Shown one piece after another: positions 27,089-35,607 of a DNA stretch of 64,000 nt (position 1 is its first letter; every line of letters starts with the position of its first letter). The notes under the pieces are model-generated. The model ran no database searches, had not been told where the DNA came from, and worked only from the letters and a program-made list of their open reading frames with translations. Position numbers and translations under genes: made by a program. The stretch covers positions 62,001-126,000 of the forward strand of contig NZ_JACYFJ010000002.1 in NCBI RefSeq assembly GCF_014855495.1, read 5' to 3'. This DNA comes from Euzebyella saccharophila (GTDB lineage: Bacteria > Bacteroidota > Bacteroidia > Flavobacteriales > Flavobacteriaceae).

Positions 27089-28477
27089 ATGACACTGATA
27101 AAATCAATTTCTGGAATTAGAGGAACCATTGGAGGCAATCCTGGCGATAATTTAACACCTATAGATGCGGTAAAATTTGCGGCGGCTTACGGCACATGGT
27201 TAAAAGACTATTCCAAAAAAGAGAAATTAACAGTGGTCATTGGTCGCGATGCCCGTCTATCTGGTGAGATGATACAGAATTTGGTCGTTTCTACTTTGGT
27301 GGGGTTGGGAATAGATGTGGTGGACCTTGACCTATCCACGACCCCTACCGTAGAAATTGCGGTGCCTTTAGAAAAAGCGGACGGGGGAATTATTCTAACC
27401 GCCAGTCACAATCCAAAACAGTGGAATGCCCTAAAGTTGCTTAATGAAAAGGGAGAGTTTTTAGATGCCGAGCAAGGAGCTAAAATCTTGAAAATAGCCG
27501 AAGATGAAGAGTTTGCTTTTTCAGGAGTGGATGATTTGGGAAGCATCGTTAAAAACGACTCATACATAGATATTCACATTGACGAAGTGCTAAATTTAAA
27601 TTTGGTCGATGCCGATGTAATCAGAAAATCAAAATTCAAAGTGGTGGTTGATGGCGTTAATTCTACCGGTGGCATTGCCATTCCTAAATTATTGCAAGAA
27701 CTAGGGGTAGAGGTCGTTAAGCTTTATTGTGAGCCCACAGGGCATTTTCCTCATAACCCGGAACCGTTAAAAGAACATCTAGGTGATATTTGTAAGTTGG
27801 TGGTAGAGGAAGAAGCTGATTTCGGAATTGTAGTAGATCCGGATGTGGACCGGTTGGCATTTATTGACAATACAGGTGAAATGTTCGGTGAGGAATATAC
27901 TTTGGTGGCCTGTGCCGATTATGTGTTGGGTAAAACCAAAGGGAATACCGTTTCTAATCTGTCTTCTTCAAGGGCTTTGCGAGATGTCACACAGAAACAT
28001 GGTGGCACCTATGAGGCCGCTGCCGTTGGAGAAGTAAATGTTGTGACCAAAATGAAGGCGAACGAGGCCATCATTGGAGGAGAAGGTAATGGCGGTATTA
28101 TCTACCCGGAAAGTCATTATGGTCGAGACGCCTTGGTAGGTACGGCTTTATTTTTAATGTTGATGTCCGAAAGAGGTGGAACGGTTGCTGAACTAAGGGC
28201 CAGTTATCCAGCTTATTTTATGAGTAAGAAAAAAATACAATTGACCCCGGAGTTGGATGTGGACGGTATTTTAAAGGCCATGGCCGAAAAATACAAGGAT
28301 GAGGAAATCTCCACCATTGATGGGGTTAAAATCGATTTTCAGGACAATTGGGTCCATTTGAGAAAATCCAATACCGAACCTATTATACGAATTTATACCG
28401 AAGCAGGAAGTCAGCAAGCAGCGGATGAACTGGCCGATCGTATTATTGGTGAAATCAAGACCGTGGCCGGTATTTAA
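27089..28477 (+). CDS. glmM: Phosphoglucosamine mutase
   Basis: The 462-residue alpha-D-phosphohexomutase has the phosphoserine loop TASHNPKQWNA (Ser about 106), the metal loop DPDVDRLAF (about 250), the sugar-specificity loop GEGNGG and the C-terminal phosphate-binding RKSNTEPIIRIY. It converts glucosamine-6-phosphate to glucosamine-1-phosphate for UDP-GlcNAc, peptidoglycan and lipopolysaccharide. A phosphomannomutase activity cannot be excluded from motifs alone. The neighbouring nuclease-family gene begins 12 bp downstream. Confidence 0.88.
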   Translation: MTLIKSISGIRGTIGGNPGDNLTPIDAVKFAAAYGTWLKDYSKKEKLTVVIGRDARLSGEMIQNLVVSTLVGLGIDVVDLDLSTTPTVEIAVPLEKADGGIILTASHNPKQWNALKLLNEKGEFLDAEQGAKILKIAEDEEFAFSGVDDLGSIVKNDSYIDIHIDEVLNLNLVDADVIRKSKFKVVVDGVNSTGGIAIPKLLQELGVEVVKLYCEPTGHFPHNPEPLKEHLGDICKLVVEEEADFGIVVDPDVDRLAFIDNTGEMFGEEYTLVACADYVLGKTKGNTVSNLSSSRALRDVTQKHGGTYEAAAVGEVNVVTKMKANEAIIGGEGNGGIIYPESHYGRDALVGTALFLMLMSERGGTVAELRASYPAYFMSKKKIQLTPELDVDGILKAMAEKYKDEEISTIDGVKIDFQDNWVHLRKSNTEPIIRIYTEAGSQQAADELADRIIGEIKTVAGI

Positions 28478-28489
28478 ACTTCACCGTTT

Positions 28490-29272
28490 ATGAACAACTT
28501 TAGGGGGGTACTGGTTTTATTGTTTTTAGTTCTATTCGGAAGTATGAACTATGCTCAGGACACCCTTAGGGTCATGAGTTTTAATATACTTCATGGAGCT
28601 ACCGTTAAAAATGATTTTAATTTGGATTCCCTTGCGAGGATTATAAAATCATACAATCCGCACCTGGTCGCATTGCAGGAAGTAGATTTTAAAACCAAGC
28701 GGGCCAAAAATTATGACCTGCCTACAGAGTTGGGCTATCGTACTAAAATGGCACCATTATTTGCTCGCGCCATGTATTATGATGGTGGCGAATATGGAGA
28801 AGCTATTCTCTCTAAATTCAGTTTTGTTTCCTCAGAGAATTTGGCCTTGCCACATTTGCCTGATTCCGAACCAAGGGCTGCCGCAATCGTACAGGTAGAA
28901 ACCGCCAACAAGAATCTCGTTCAGTTTGTAGGCACGCATTTAGACCATCAAAATGATAGCAAAGACAGGGAAATGCAGGCAAGGGCTTTGGTAGAGCGAT
29001 TTCATAAGGATACCATTCCCACGCTGTTATTGGGCGATTTGAATGCCGAATCCAACAGTGAAACCATTTCAATTCTCAAAAATGTTTTTGAACAAGGTGC
29101 TTTGGAGGAGGTGAAACAGCCCACTTATCCATCAAAAGCCCCGACTAAAAAAATAGATTACATTCTTTTTGATCGGTCAGGGCGTTGGAAGTTGTTGGAT
29201 TATCAGATTTTATGCGAAAACTATGCTAGTGATCATTGTATTGTAATGGCTACGCTGCTGCTTTATCCTTAG
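28490..29272 (+). CDS. Secreted endonuclease/exonuclease/phosphatase-family protein
   Basis: The 260-residue protein has a signal peptide (1-22, SMNYAQ) followed by an EEP fold: RVMSFNILHG, LVALQEVD, GTHLDHQ, LLLGDLNAES and the terminal SDHCIV. All catalytic Asn/Glu/Asp/His positions of the DNase I-like family are present. It may act on nucleic acid, a phospholipid headgroup or a phosphosugar in the periplasm. It is 12 bp after glmM and its last 23 bp overlap the convergent desaturase-family gene. Confidence 0.83.
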   Translation: MNNFRGVLVLLFLVLFGSMNYAQDTLRVMSFNILHGATVKNDFNLDSLARIIKSYNPHLVALQEVDFKTKRAKNYDLPTELGYRTKMAPLFARAMYYDGGEYGEAILSKFSFVSSENLALPHLPDSEPRAAAIVQVETANKNLVQFVGTHLDHQNDSKDREMQARALVERFHKDTIPTLLLGDLNAESNSETISILKNVFEQGALEEVKQPTYPSKAPTKKIDYILFDRSGRWKLLDYQILCENYASDHCIVMATLLLYP

Positions 29273-30257
29273 CTTTTTGCGTATTGAAATATTCGCTTCG
29301 TACCACTTTTGAAGTCATATGGGCGCCTGTGTGGTTCCATCCCGGAGGCATGATGACATACATTAATTTATTTTTGATGCCTGGAGCGTTCCAAATGTCT
29401 TTTCCGAGCGCAACAAATTCTCCAAAATAGACGTCCATAAAATTGCCCGAATCCATTTCACGGGTAATCCCGTAACGTATTTTTTCATATTCCTTTTCCT
29501 CTTGATAGGTGCCAAAGGCGCGGTCCCAAATATTCAATAGGTTGCAGAAGTTGGTATCCATATATAAAGGATTTTTAGCATGATGTACCCTGTGATGGGA
29601 GGGAGTCAAAATATACTTGCCTAAAAATCCAAAATTGGCTTTTTTCATTACGTTTTCCCCAACGTGTATAAATGCCCCGTAGGTACCGTCAATGAACATG
29701 ATAACAAAAAGCATTTCGGGTTGTACCCCTGCTAGGATACAAATAGTGGTTCTAATGGTGTCTGCATACGGCGCTTCCAAAAAGAAATGGGCGTAGGTTA
29801 CCGATAGGTTCATGTCCTCCGGCGCATGGTGCGTAGAATGTAGGCACCAGAACAAACGGACCTTATGGCCAAGATAATGGTAAATAAAATGTCCAAATTC
29901 CCAAATAATATAGGCGTAAATGAACCAGTACCAGGTAGGGCTGGTTTGAAACAAGGCCAAAGGCTGAAACCAACCAATGCAGAGGGTAACCACGGCAATG
30001 GCAATGAATCTCCCCACAAATCGGTTAAAAACATAAATTAAAAAATTGACCTTATAAACCCGTGTTTGGGGTTTTTTATAGGCCAACCCTAAAATTAGTT
30101 CTAAAAAAACCAATAAAGGAATTATGGGAATAATAAAAGAAGTAATGCCTTCATACGTTCGAAGGACTTCATAGTTGCCAGATTTAAGGATTTCCCATGC
30201 TTGGGTGATTCCAAAAAAGCCGACCAGCTCTTCATAGAGGGTTTCAAGAATTTCCAT
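29250..30257 (-). CDS. Sterol desaturase / fatty acid hydroxylase family membrane protein
   Basis: The 335-residue integral membrane di-iron protein has eight-histidine boxes in HFIYHYLGHKVRLFWCLHST then HHAPEDMN, and HHRVHHAKN later. Hydrophobic segments precede and separate them (IIPIIPLLVFLELILGL; FIAIAVVTLCIG). Family members hydroxylate or desaturate lipids or sterols; the substrate here is unknown. The ATG at 30257 is preferred to a GTG two codons upstream. Its 3' end overlaps the convergent EEP-family gene by 23 bp. Confidence 0.87.
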   Translation of the reverse strand: MEILETLYEELVGFFGITQAWEILKSGNYEVLRTYEGITSFIIPIIPLLVFLELILGLAYKKPQTRVYKVNFLIYVFNRFVGRFIAIAVVTLCIGWFQPLALFQTSPTWYWFIYAYIIWEFGHFIYHYLGHKVRLFWCLHSTHHAPEDMNLSVTYAHFFLEAPYADTIRTTICILAGVQPEMLFVIMFIDGTYGAFIHVGENVMKKANFGFLGKYILTPSHHRVHHAKNPLYMDTNFCNLLNIWDRAFGTYQEEKEYEKIRYGITREMDSGNFMDVYFGEFVALGKDIWNAPGIKNKLMYVIMPPGWNHTGAHMTSKVVRSEYFNTQKAKDKAAA

Positions 30258-30323
30258 GGACACTAGAATTTTTGGTTGTAAAAATGGTTTGGTCCTGAAA
30301 TATAAAAAGAACTTCTTAGAATT

Positions 30324-31211
30324 CTATAAAAACTCTTGAGGAACGCTATTTCTGTGTTTCCATCGCCTATGGGTCCATAAGTAATGTTCCGGTCTCTCGT
30401 TGATTTGTTGTTCTGCCAATCTTAAGAAGGTATCTGTAATTTCATTCTTCTCAGTTTGTTTTCCAGAAGCGGTGATGGGTATAAATTCAGCATTGTAATA
30501 GCCTCTTTTTACTTTGGATACCTTTAGAAACACCACGGCAAGGTCCATTTTGCGTGCCATTATCTCTGCGCCGTTCACTACAGGAACTTTTATGCCCATA
30601 AATTCTGTCCAGTAATGGGCCAAGTGCTTTTGGGGAGATTGGTCGCTCACCATTCCAAAAATTCCCCTGATATGGTCACGATGATTTTTAACTACCGTTG
30701 GAACTACCTGTTTTTGTGTGATTAAGGTAGTGTTCCACTTGGAGCGTACTTTTTTGACCCAGTTATCAAAATACTTGTTACTTATTTTTTGATAAACTGC
30801 ATAGCATTTGGAACTGTAATAGTTATTAATGCTCACGTTCCATTCCCAATTGGCATAATGGGAGCAAACTACGAGAATTGTTTTAGATTTTTCTAGCTCA
30901 TGGACCACATTGGGATTAACTACGTTGTATCGTTTCTTTACTTCTTCTTTAGAAAGCCCCATGGTTTTCACCATTTCTAGGAAAGTATCGCAAAGATGTC
31001 TGTAGAACTTTTTTTCAATGGTTTTTAGTTCTTCATCGGATTTATCCGGTAGCGCCATTTTAAGATTATCCCTAACCACTTTGGTCCTATATCCGGCAAT
31101 TCTATAAACTATTAAATAAATAAAGTCCGAAAAGGCATAAAATAGTCTGTATGGTAATCTGGAAACAAGCCAAAGTAGGGGATAGGCCAGAACAAAAACA
31201 AGCAATTGCAT
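30324..31211 (-). CDS. Lysophospholipid acyltransferase family protein (LpxL/HtrB-like)
   Basis: The 295-residue protein has an N-terminal membrane anchor (VFVLAYPLLWLVSRLPYRL) and the acyltransferase motif HYANWE (an H-x4-E pair) within VVCSHYANWEWN. GMVSDQSPQ and the following GIKVPV region complete the family pattern. It probably adds a late acyl chain to lipid A at the inner membrane. Other flavobacterial relatives are annotated only as acyltransferases, and lipid A is an inference from the LpxL similarity. It is a single gene, divergent from the rhomboid gene. Confidence 0.85.
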   Translation of the reverse strand: MQLLVFVLAYPLLWLVSRLPYRLFYAFSDFIYLIVYRIAGYRTKVVRDNLKMALPDKSDEELKTIEKKFYRHLCDTFLEMVKTMGLSKEEVKKRYNVVNPNVVHELEKSKTILVVCSHYANWEWNVSINNYYSSKCYAVYQKISNKYFDNWVKKVRSKWNTTLITQKQVVPTVVKNHRDHIRGIFGMVSDQSPQKHLAHYWTEFMGIKVPVVNGAEIMARKMDLAVVFLKVSKVKRGYYNAEFIPITASGKQTEKNEITDTFLRLAEQQINERPEHYLWTHRRWKHRNSVPQEFL

Positions 31212-31268
31212 GGTTCGGTTTTAATTGGCAAATATAGCTATATTTGAACCGATTATAAGTTGCGTTGC

Positions 31269-31919
31269 ATGTACAATATGGATTTGGCCACAATAGCGGT
31301 CATCGCTGCCAATATACTGGTTTCCTTAAAAGGGTTTAATGATACTTCTTTTTTTGAAAGGTATAAGTTCAATATTTCTGCCATAAATGCCGGCCAGAAA
31401 GACAGAATGCTTACCTCTGGGTTTTTGCATGTAGATTGGGCACATCTTTTTTTTAATATGTTCACCTTGTACTTTTTTGCACCTGTGGTTATCGGCTGGC
31501 TTGGTACGGGAAAGTTTTTAGTGGTCTATTTCATTAGCTTGTTGGCTGGTAGTCTCTTGGCCATGTTCTTCCATAAAGATGAACCTTATTATAGTGCTGT
31601 AGGTGCTAGTGGCGCCGTAACTGGTGTTTTGTACGCCGCTATCTTGCTTCAGCCTGATATGCGCTTAGGCTTCATGTTTATTCCAATACCCTTACCTGCC
31701 TATGTTTTTGGAATTGGGTATTTACTTTATTCCATTTATGGGATGCGAAGTAGAATAGGTAATATTGGTCATACGGCCCACTTTGGTGGTGCGGTAGGAG
31801 GGTATGTTTCAACCCTGTTATTTCTTCCGCAATTGCTAGTACAGGAAACTTTTATGGTCTTATTATTGGCGGTACCCATCATCGTATTATTTGTAATGGA
31901 AAAGATGGGTAAAATATAA
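31269..31919 (+). CDS. Rhomboid-family intramembrane serine protease
   Basis: The protein of about 217 residues has roughly six transmembrane segments. The nucleophile Ser is in GASGAVTGVL and the catalytic His in GHTAHFGGAVGG, giving the Ser-His dyad within the membrane. The short WAHLFFNMFTLYFF segment is the family's HxxxN motif (H-LFF-N). It cleaves single-pass membrane proteins; targets are unknown. The ATG at 31269 is chosen; a second ATG at 31278 would also fit. The upstream spacer of about 57 bp is shared with the divergent acyltransferase gene. Confidence 0.9.
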   Translation: MYNMDLATIAVIAANILVSLKGFNDTSFFERYKFNISAINAGQKDRMLTSGFLHVDWAHLFFNMFTLYFFAPVVIGWLGTGKFLVVYFISLLAGSLLAMFFHKDEPYYSAVGASGAVTGVLYAAILLQPDMRLGFMFIPIPLPAYVFGIGYLLYSIYGMRSRIGNIGHTAHFGGAVGGYVSTLLFLPQLLVQETFMVLLLAVPIIVLFVMEKMGKI

Positions 31920-32087
31920 TTTCACTTCTTTTCAAGAAGATACTTTTCTACCATTTATCGAAACTTTGGGGCATCTCATGGCTCTATTTCCAGCCGTTCA
32001 TCGAAAAAACTTGTACGAAAATATACACTTGCCCTAATTTTGGCGTTAGATTAGAATCCAAATCTAATTTGTTTAAACCTACTTATA

Positions 32088-33725
32088 ATGAAAAGAGTTT
32101 CCCTAACCGCTATTGCGGCACTCTTGTTCGCTGTATCGTGTAGCGACGAAACTACGGTGTATAACGATCCATCTGAGGATGTTGCCGTGGAAAAAAGCGA
32201 ATCCGTTTTAAAAAGCAGTATTTTATTTGATGATGCCGGTGTGCTGGAAATTGCCAGTGAAGCTTCGCTTTCAGGCAAATTTGCCAAAGGGGCAGAAGAG
32301 GAAGCCGGAGATTATCCGCTTACCTTGGTAGCTCGCGTGGACCCGCCTTCCTATTCAGGAGGTGAGAATCTGACAGCATCTCACGTGCACGTGGACAATG
32401 ATTATGCTTATGTGTCCTACAACACGGTAGAGGACGGTTATGCCGGTGCAATTGATATCGTTAATGTTAGCAACCCTAACGATCCTCAAGTAACTTCGAG
32501 GCTATACTATACCAATGCAGATATCAATTCTATAGAATATAATGATGGCTATGTCTATGCGGTTGGTGGTGTAGATGCCGAAAAATCCGTAAGGGCCACT
32601 TCCAATTCATTTGTAGTTAAAATTCCTGTTTCTGGAGGAAAAATGGATACAGGTGCCGGACTTACTTATGGTTTTCAAGAAGGTTTCAATGCCACTGATG
32701 TAGAGGTTTCCGGTAACAAAGTGTTTGTGACAAGTGGAAAAGATGGATTGATTACCGCTTACAATAAATCAGACCTTAGCGTTGTAACGGATGCTTCTTT
32801 TGCAGATTTACGCAGCGTTGCTTTGCATAACGAAACTATTGCAGTTTTGGATGGCAGTACGGGAATTGTTCTCTTGGACCAAGGATTGAACGTTAGTAAG
32901 GAAATCGCTATTGATTCGGATTTTGGTAATTTCAGTAAGCGTACGTTGGACATAGACGATAACAGAATTGTAGTTTCTGAAGGTGCCAAAGGTGCCGGAA
33001 TTTACGATCGCTCAAGTGGAACTTTAAAAGAGTATGTTCCTATTATGCTTAATCCGGAAGGAACAGAGCAGGTAAACATTGTTACCAATGCAGTTGCCAC
33101 CAACGAAGAAGTATTGTTAATGGCCAACGGTGGTGCAGGATTGTGTTTATCTGAAACGCAACAGGACAATACCAATTTAGTGGGTATTATTGACCTTGAT
33201 GGCTCCATTAATTACGTAGAGTCTAAAGGTGATTATATTTTTGCGGCCTCTGGAAAATCCGGTCTTCAAATTGTAAAATTAAACAGACCTGATACCAGTC
33301 TAGCTGCTCGCTGTGAGGATTTGCCAATTTATTGGGGTAGCAGTAGTTTATCTGTTAACTCCGGAGAGACAAAAGCCTATCGCGGTGCAAAAAGGTTTAA
33401 TAGGATTACCGTTAACGGTTCCTTATTACTTTGTGGATCATGGACGGTAACAAATAACTCCTATATTAATAGTGATGGACTTTTTGAAATGAACGGGACC
33501 TTCGTCATTGGTAGAAACAACAGACGTAGGGATATTACCGTAAACCAAGGGGCAACCTTTAGGGTTGAAGGTAACCTAACTATTTATGGAGACTTAGTCT
33601 TAAATGAAGGTTCAACCATTGAATTTATAGGAAGTGATTCTGAGGTCAACATTTTTGGAGAGGTTAAAAAACTTGGAAATGTTACCGTTAAAGGTGAATT
33701 CAATGATGTAAGAAATAAATTTTAA
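32088..33725 (+). CDS. Surface lipoprotein with beta-propeller (LVIVD-like) repeats and a C-terminal beta-helix-like tail
   Basis: The 545-residue lipoprotein has a lipobox FAVSCS (Cys18). Residues about 80-400 hold repeated YVSYNTVEDGYAGAIDIVNV-like units ('tDVEVSGNKVFVTSGKDGL', 'VAVLDGSTGIVLLD'), as in LVIVD propeller repeats. The final 120 residues consist of short 'xxxVNGSLLLCG / LFEMNGTFVIG / TFRVEGNLTIYGDLVLNEGS' turns, a beta-helix-like pattern. It is probably exposed on the cell surface and may bind ligands or polysaccharide. No catalytic motif is visible. A strong terminator follows. Confidence 0.65.
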   Translation: MKRVSLTAIAALLFAVSCSDETTVYNDPSEDVAVEKSESVLKSSILFDDAGVLEIASEASLSGKFAKGAEEEAGDYPLTLVARVDPPSYSGGENLTASHVHVDNDYAYVSYNTVEDGYAGAIDIVNVSNPNDPQVTSRLYYTNADINSIEYNDGYVYAVGGVDAEKSVRATSNSFVVKIPVSGGKMDTGAGLTYGFQEGFNATDVEVSGNKVFVTSGKDGLITAYNKSDLSVVTDASFADLRSVALHNETIAVLDGSTGIVLLDQGLNVSKEIAIDSDFGNFSKRTLDIDDNRIVVSEGAKGAGIYDRSSGTLKEYVPIMLNPEGTEQVNIVTNAVATNEEVLLMANGGAGLCLSETQQDNTNLVGIIDLDGSINYVESKGDYIFAASGKSGLQIVKLNRPDTSLAARCEDLPIYWGSSSLSVNSGETKAYRGAKRFNRITVNGSLLLCGSWTVTNNSYINSDGLFEMNGTFVIGRNNRRRDITVNQGATFRVEGNLTIYGDLVLNEGSTIEFIGSDSEVNIFGEVKKLGNVTVKGEFNDVRNKF

Positions 33726-33743
33726 CTCGAAATAGTTCAAACC

Positions 33744-33775
33744 AAAAACCCCGAACAGCTATGTTCGGGGTTTTT
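33744..33775. terminator. Strong bidirectional Rho-independent terminator
   Basis: A perfect 14-bp stem (33744-33757 with 33762-33775) has a GCTA loop and runs of five A before and six T after. It lies between the convergent lipoprotein and TlpA-like genes and serves both. Confidence 0.9.
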
Positions 33776-33800
33776 TAATTCTGTAAAATCAGTTTTCTTC

Positions 33801-34931
33801 TTAATTAAGAAGCTCGGCAACCTTTGCTTCTAAAGCTGGGCCACGTAAATTCTTGGCAATAATAACGCCGTTTTCGTCCAAAAGAAATGCAGCTGGAATA
33901 GCGTTAACATTGTATAGCTTGGCGATTGGATCATTAAAATAGGCAACATGCGAAACATGGTTCCATGTGAGTCCATCGTCTTCAATAGCCTTTTTCCATG
34001 CGTCGGCAGTTCTATCCAAAGAAACTCCAATAATATTTAATCCCTTTTCGTGGTACTTGTTATAAACGGATACTACATTAGGGTTTTCCGCTCTACATGG
34101 CTTGCACCAGGCCGCCCAAAAATCGATTAAAGTAACCTTTCCTAAAACATCGGCCAGTGCCACATCCTTGCCATCTGGGTTAGGAGCGGTAAATTCAGGT
34201 GCCTTTGCGCCAATGGATGTATTCTTCTCATTTTCCTCGGCTTTTTTCTGGGCTTCCAGTTTTTCCATGATACTTTTGGCAATCTTGGTATTTTTGATTT
34301 CAGGGGAAAGGGCATCATACATGCTCTGGGCTTCCTCTGCCGTTACGGTCCTGGTGCCCACCGCTCGATCTATCAACAGCGCGGTAATCAAAGCGTCCGG
34401 ATGTTGTTTGATGTAATCCAGCTCAAAATTCTTGTAAGTCTCCTGAAGCTCTTGCATTTCGTCCCGTAAAGAAATGGCTGTTGCCGTATCCCTACTTACA
34501 TTGGCCTGTTGCATATCTTGTTGTATGGACTGGGCTCTTAGGGTTAGTTCCTTGGATTGCTCCATATAATCCGTGAAGATTTCGTTTTGTGGTGTACCTT
34601 TTACTTCTGCCATACCAAGACTGTCCTTTTGTGCAGATAATTGGATAGAGCCGTTTTCAAGAATTACTGGGGCGTATCCCATTAGGTTTTCCACAAAAAG
34701 GTAATGCATTTCAGGCGCATCCATTTTACCGGTAAAGGAGAATTTTCCGTTTTCTACCGTAGTGGTATCAACATCTACAGGTTGCCCATTCTCTCCTACA
34801 GCTCTCAGATAAACGTTGGTGCCGTTTTCAACTTCTCCTCTAATGTTCCCGTCAACGGTATACCCTTCCGGTTTTTGATTACAAGCGCTAAGGCCAATTA
34901 AAATGGATAAGGTCGCTACTATTTTTTTCAT
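33801..34931 (-). CDS. TlpA-type periplasmic disulfide reductase lipoprotein
   Basis: The 376-residue protein has a lipobox IGLSAC (Cys about 17). Residues about 25-225 are a DUF4369-like front domain with a helical extension. The thioredoxin fold at about 240-375 holds the active site WCKPC in DFWAAWCKPCRAENP and the cis-Pro region NAIPAAFLLDENG. It is anchored in the envelope and reduces disulfides, perhaps for cytochrome maturation or oxidative protection. The two-domain design is common in Bacteroidota. It is a single gene with terminators on both sides. Confidence 0.9.
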   Translation of the reverse strand: MKKIVATLSILIGLSACNQKPEGYTVDGNIRGEVENGTNVYLRAVGENGQPVDVDTTTVENGKFSFTGKMDAPEMHYLFVENLMGYAPVILENGSIQLSAQKDSLGMAEVKGTPQNEIFTDYMEQSKELTLRAQSIQQDMQQANVSRDTATAISLRDEMQELQETYKNFELDYIKQHPDALITALLIDRAVGTRTVTAEEAQSMYDALSPEIKNTKIAKSIMEKLEAQKKAEENEKNTSIGAKAPEFTAPNPDGKDVALADVLGKVTLIDFWAAWCKPCRAENPNVVSVYNKYHEKGLNIIGVSLDRTADAWKKAIEDDGLTWNHVSHVAYFNDPIAKLYNVNAIPAAFLLDENGVIIAKNLRGPALEAKVAELLN

Positions 34932-34979
34932 TATGTGATTTTAGTTGCGGTAAAAATAGTCATATAGTTAAAATAAAAA

Positions 34980-35008
34980 AAGCCCTTAACATTTGCTGTT
35001 AAAGGCTT
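34980..35008 (-). terminator. Terminator of the small barrel gene
   Basis: AAGCCCTTAAC (34980-34990) pairs with GTTAAAGGCTT (34998-35008), an 11-bp stem with one wobble-type mismatch. Read on the minus strand it is followed by seven T. It lies just after the stop of the gene at 35027. Confidence 0.75.
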
Positions 35009-35026
35009 GTTTTGAGTGATTTTGGT

Positions 35027-35539
35027 TTAAAATTGATATCGTACCCCAAGGGCAATATCAAAATTAAAGGTATTGTCAAATTCACTATATCCAATTAGTC
35101 CTAATTCCGGTCTAAAATCCAAGGAAACCAATAATGGAAAATCAAAATTATATTCCACACCCACGTCGCCGGCCACAAAGACAAATAGACCGCCATCCGG
35201 GTCGTAGGGTATGCCATTGTTGTTTAGTTTAGGGGCAAAATCTACACTTCCAGCACCGCCCCCTACGCCATAAAACCAGTTAAAACCACGGTCAATATTA
35301 TAGACCCATTGGTAAATACCGGTAAGTTTAAGGGCGTCAAATTCCCTACTGTCCCTCCAGCCCAGGTCAATTTCTGCCCGGGTGTATCTTCCTATGAGCT
35401 TTTGATAAGATATTTCAGCGCCAAAGCCATCACTATCACCTAGCCTTAGACCTAGGGCATGATCGGATATTTCTTGTGAATATAGGTTGCTAAGGGCTGC
35501 AAAAAAGGCCAAAAAGGCCAGTAACTTCATTTTTTTCAT
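35027..35539 (-). CDS. Small outer-membrane beta-barrel protein
   Basis: The protein of about 170 residues has a signal peptide (MKKMKLLAFLAFFAAL, cleaved after LYSQ) and about eight short strands of alternating polar and aromatic residues (GAEISYQKLIGRYTRAEIDLGW; YNFDFPLLVSLDFRPELGLIGY). It ends in RYQF, a C-terminal Phe as used by the BAM complex. The size fits an eight-stranded porin-like or OmpW/OmpX-type barrel. The function is unknown. The ATG at 35539 is chosen because the four codons before it disrupt the signal peptide. Confidence 0.75.
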   Translation of the reverse strand: MKKMKLLAFLAFFAALSNLYSQEISDHALGLRLGDSDGFGAEISYQKLIGRYTRAEIDLGWRDSREFDALKLTGIYQWVYNIDRGFNWFYGVGGGAGSVDFAPKLNNNGIPYDPDGGLFVFVAGDVGVEYNFDFPLLVSLDFRPELGLIGYSEFDNTFNFDIALGVRYQF

Positions 35540-35607
35540 AATCATATACAATTTTGTCTAAAAATAGATTTAAGGGGTCCCGTTCAAGCATAAAAACTTA
35601 ATTTAGC

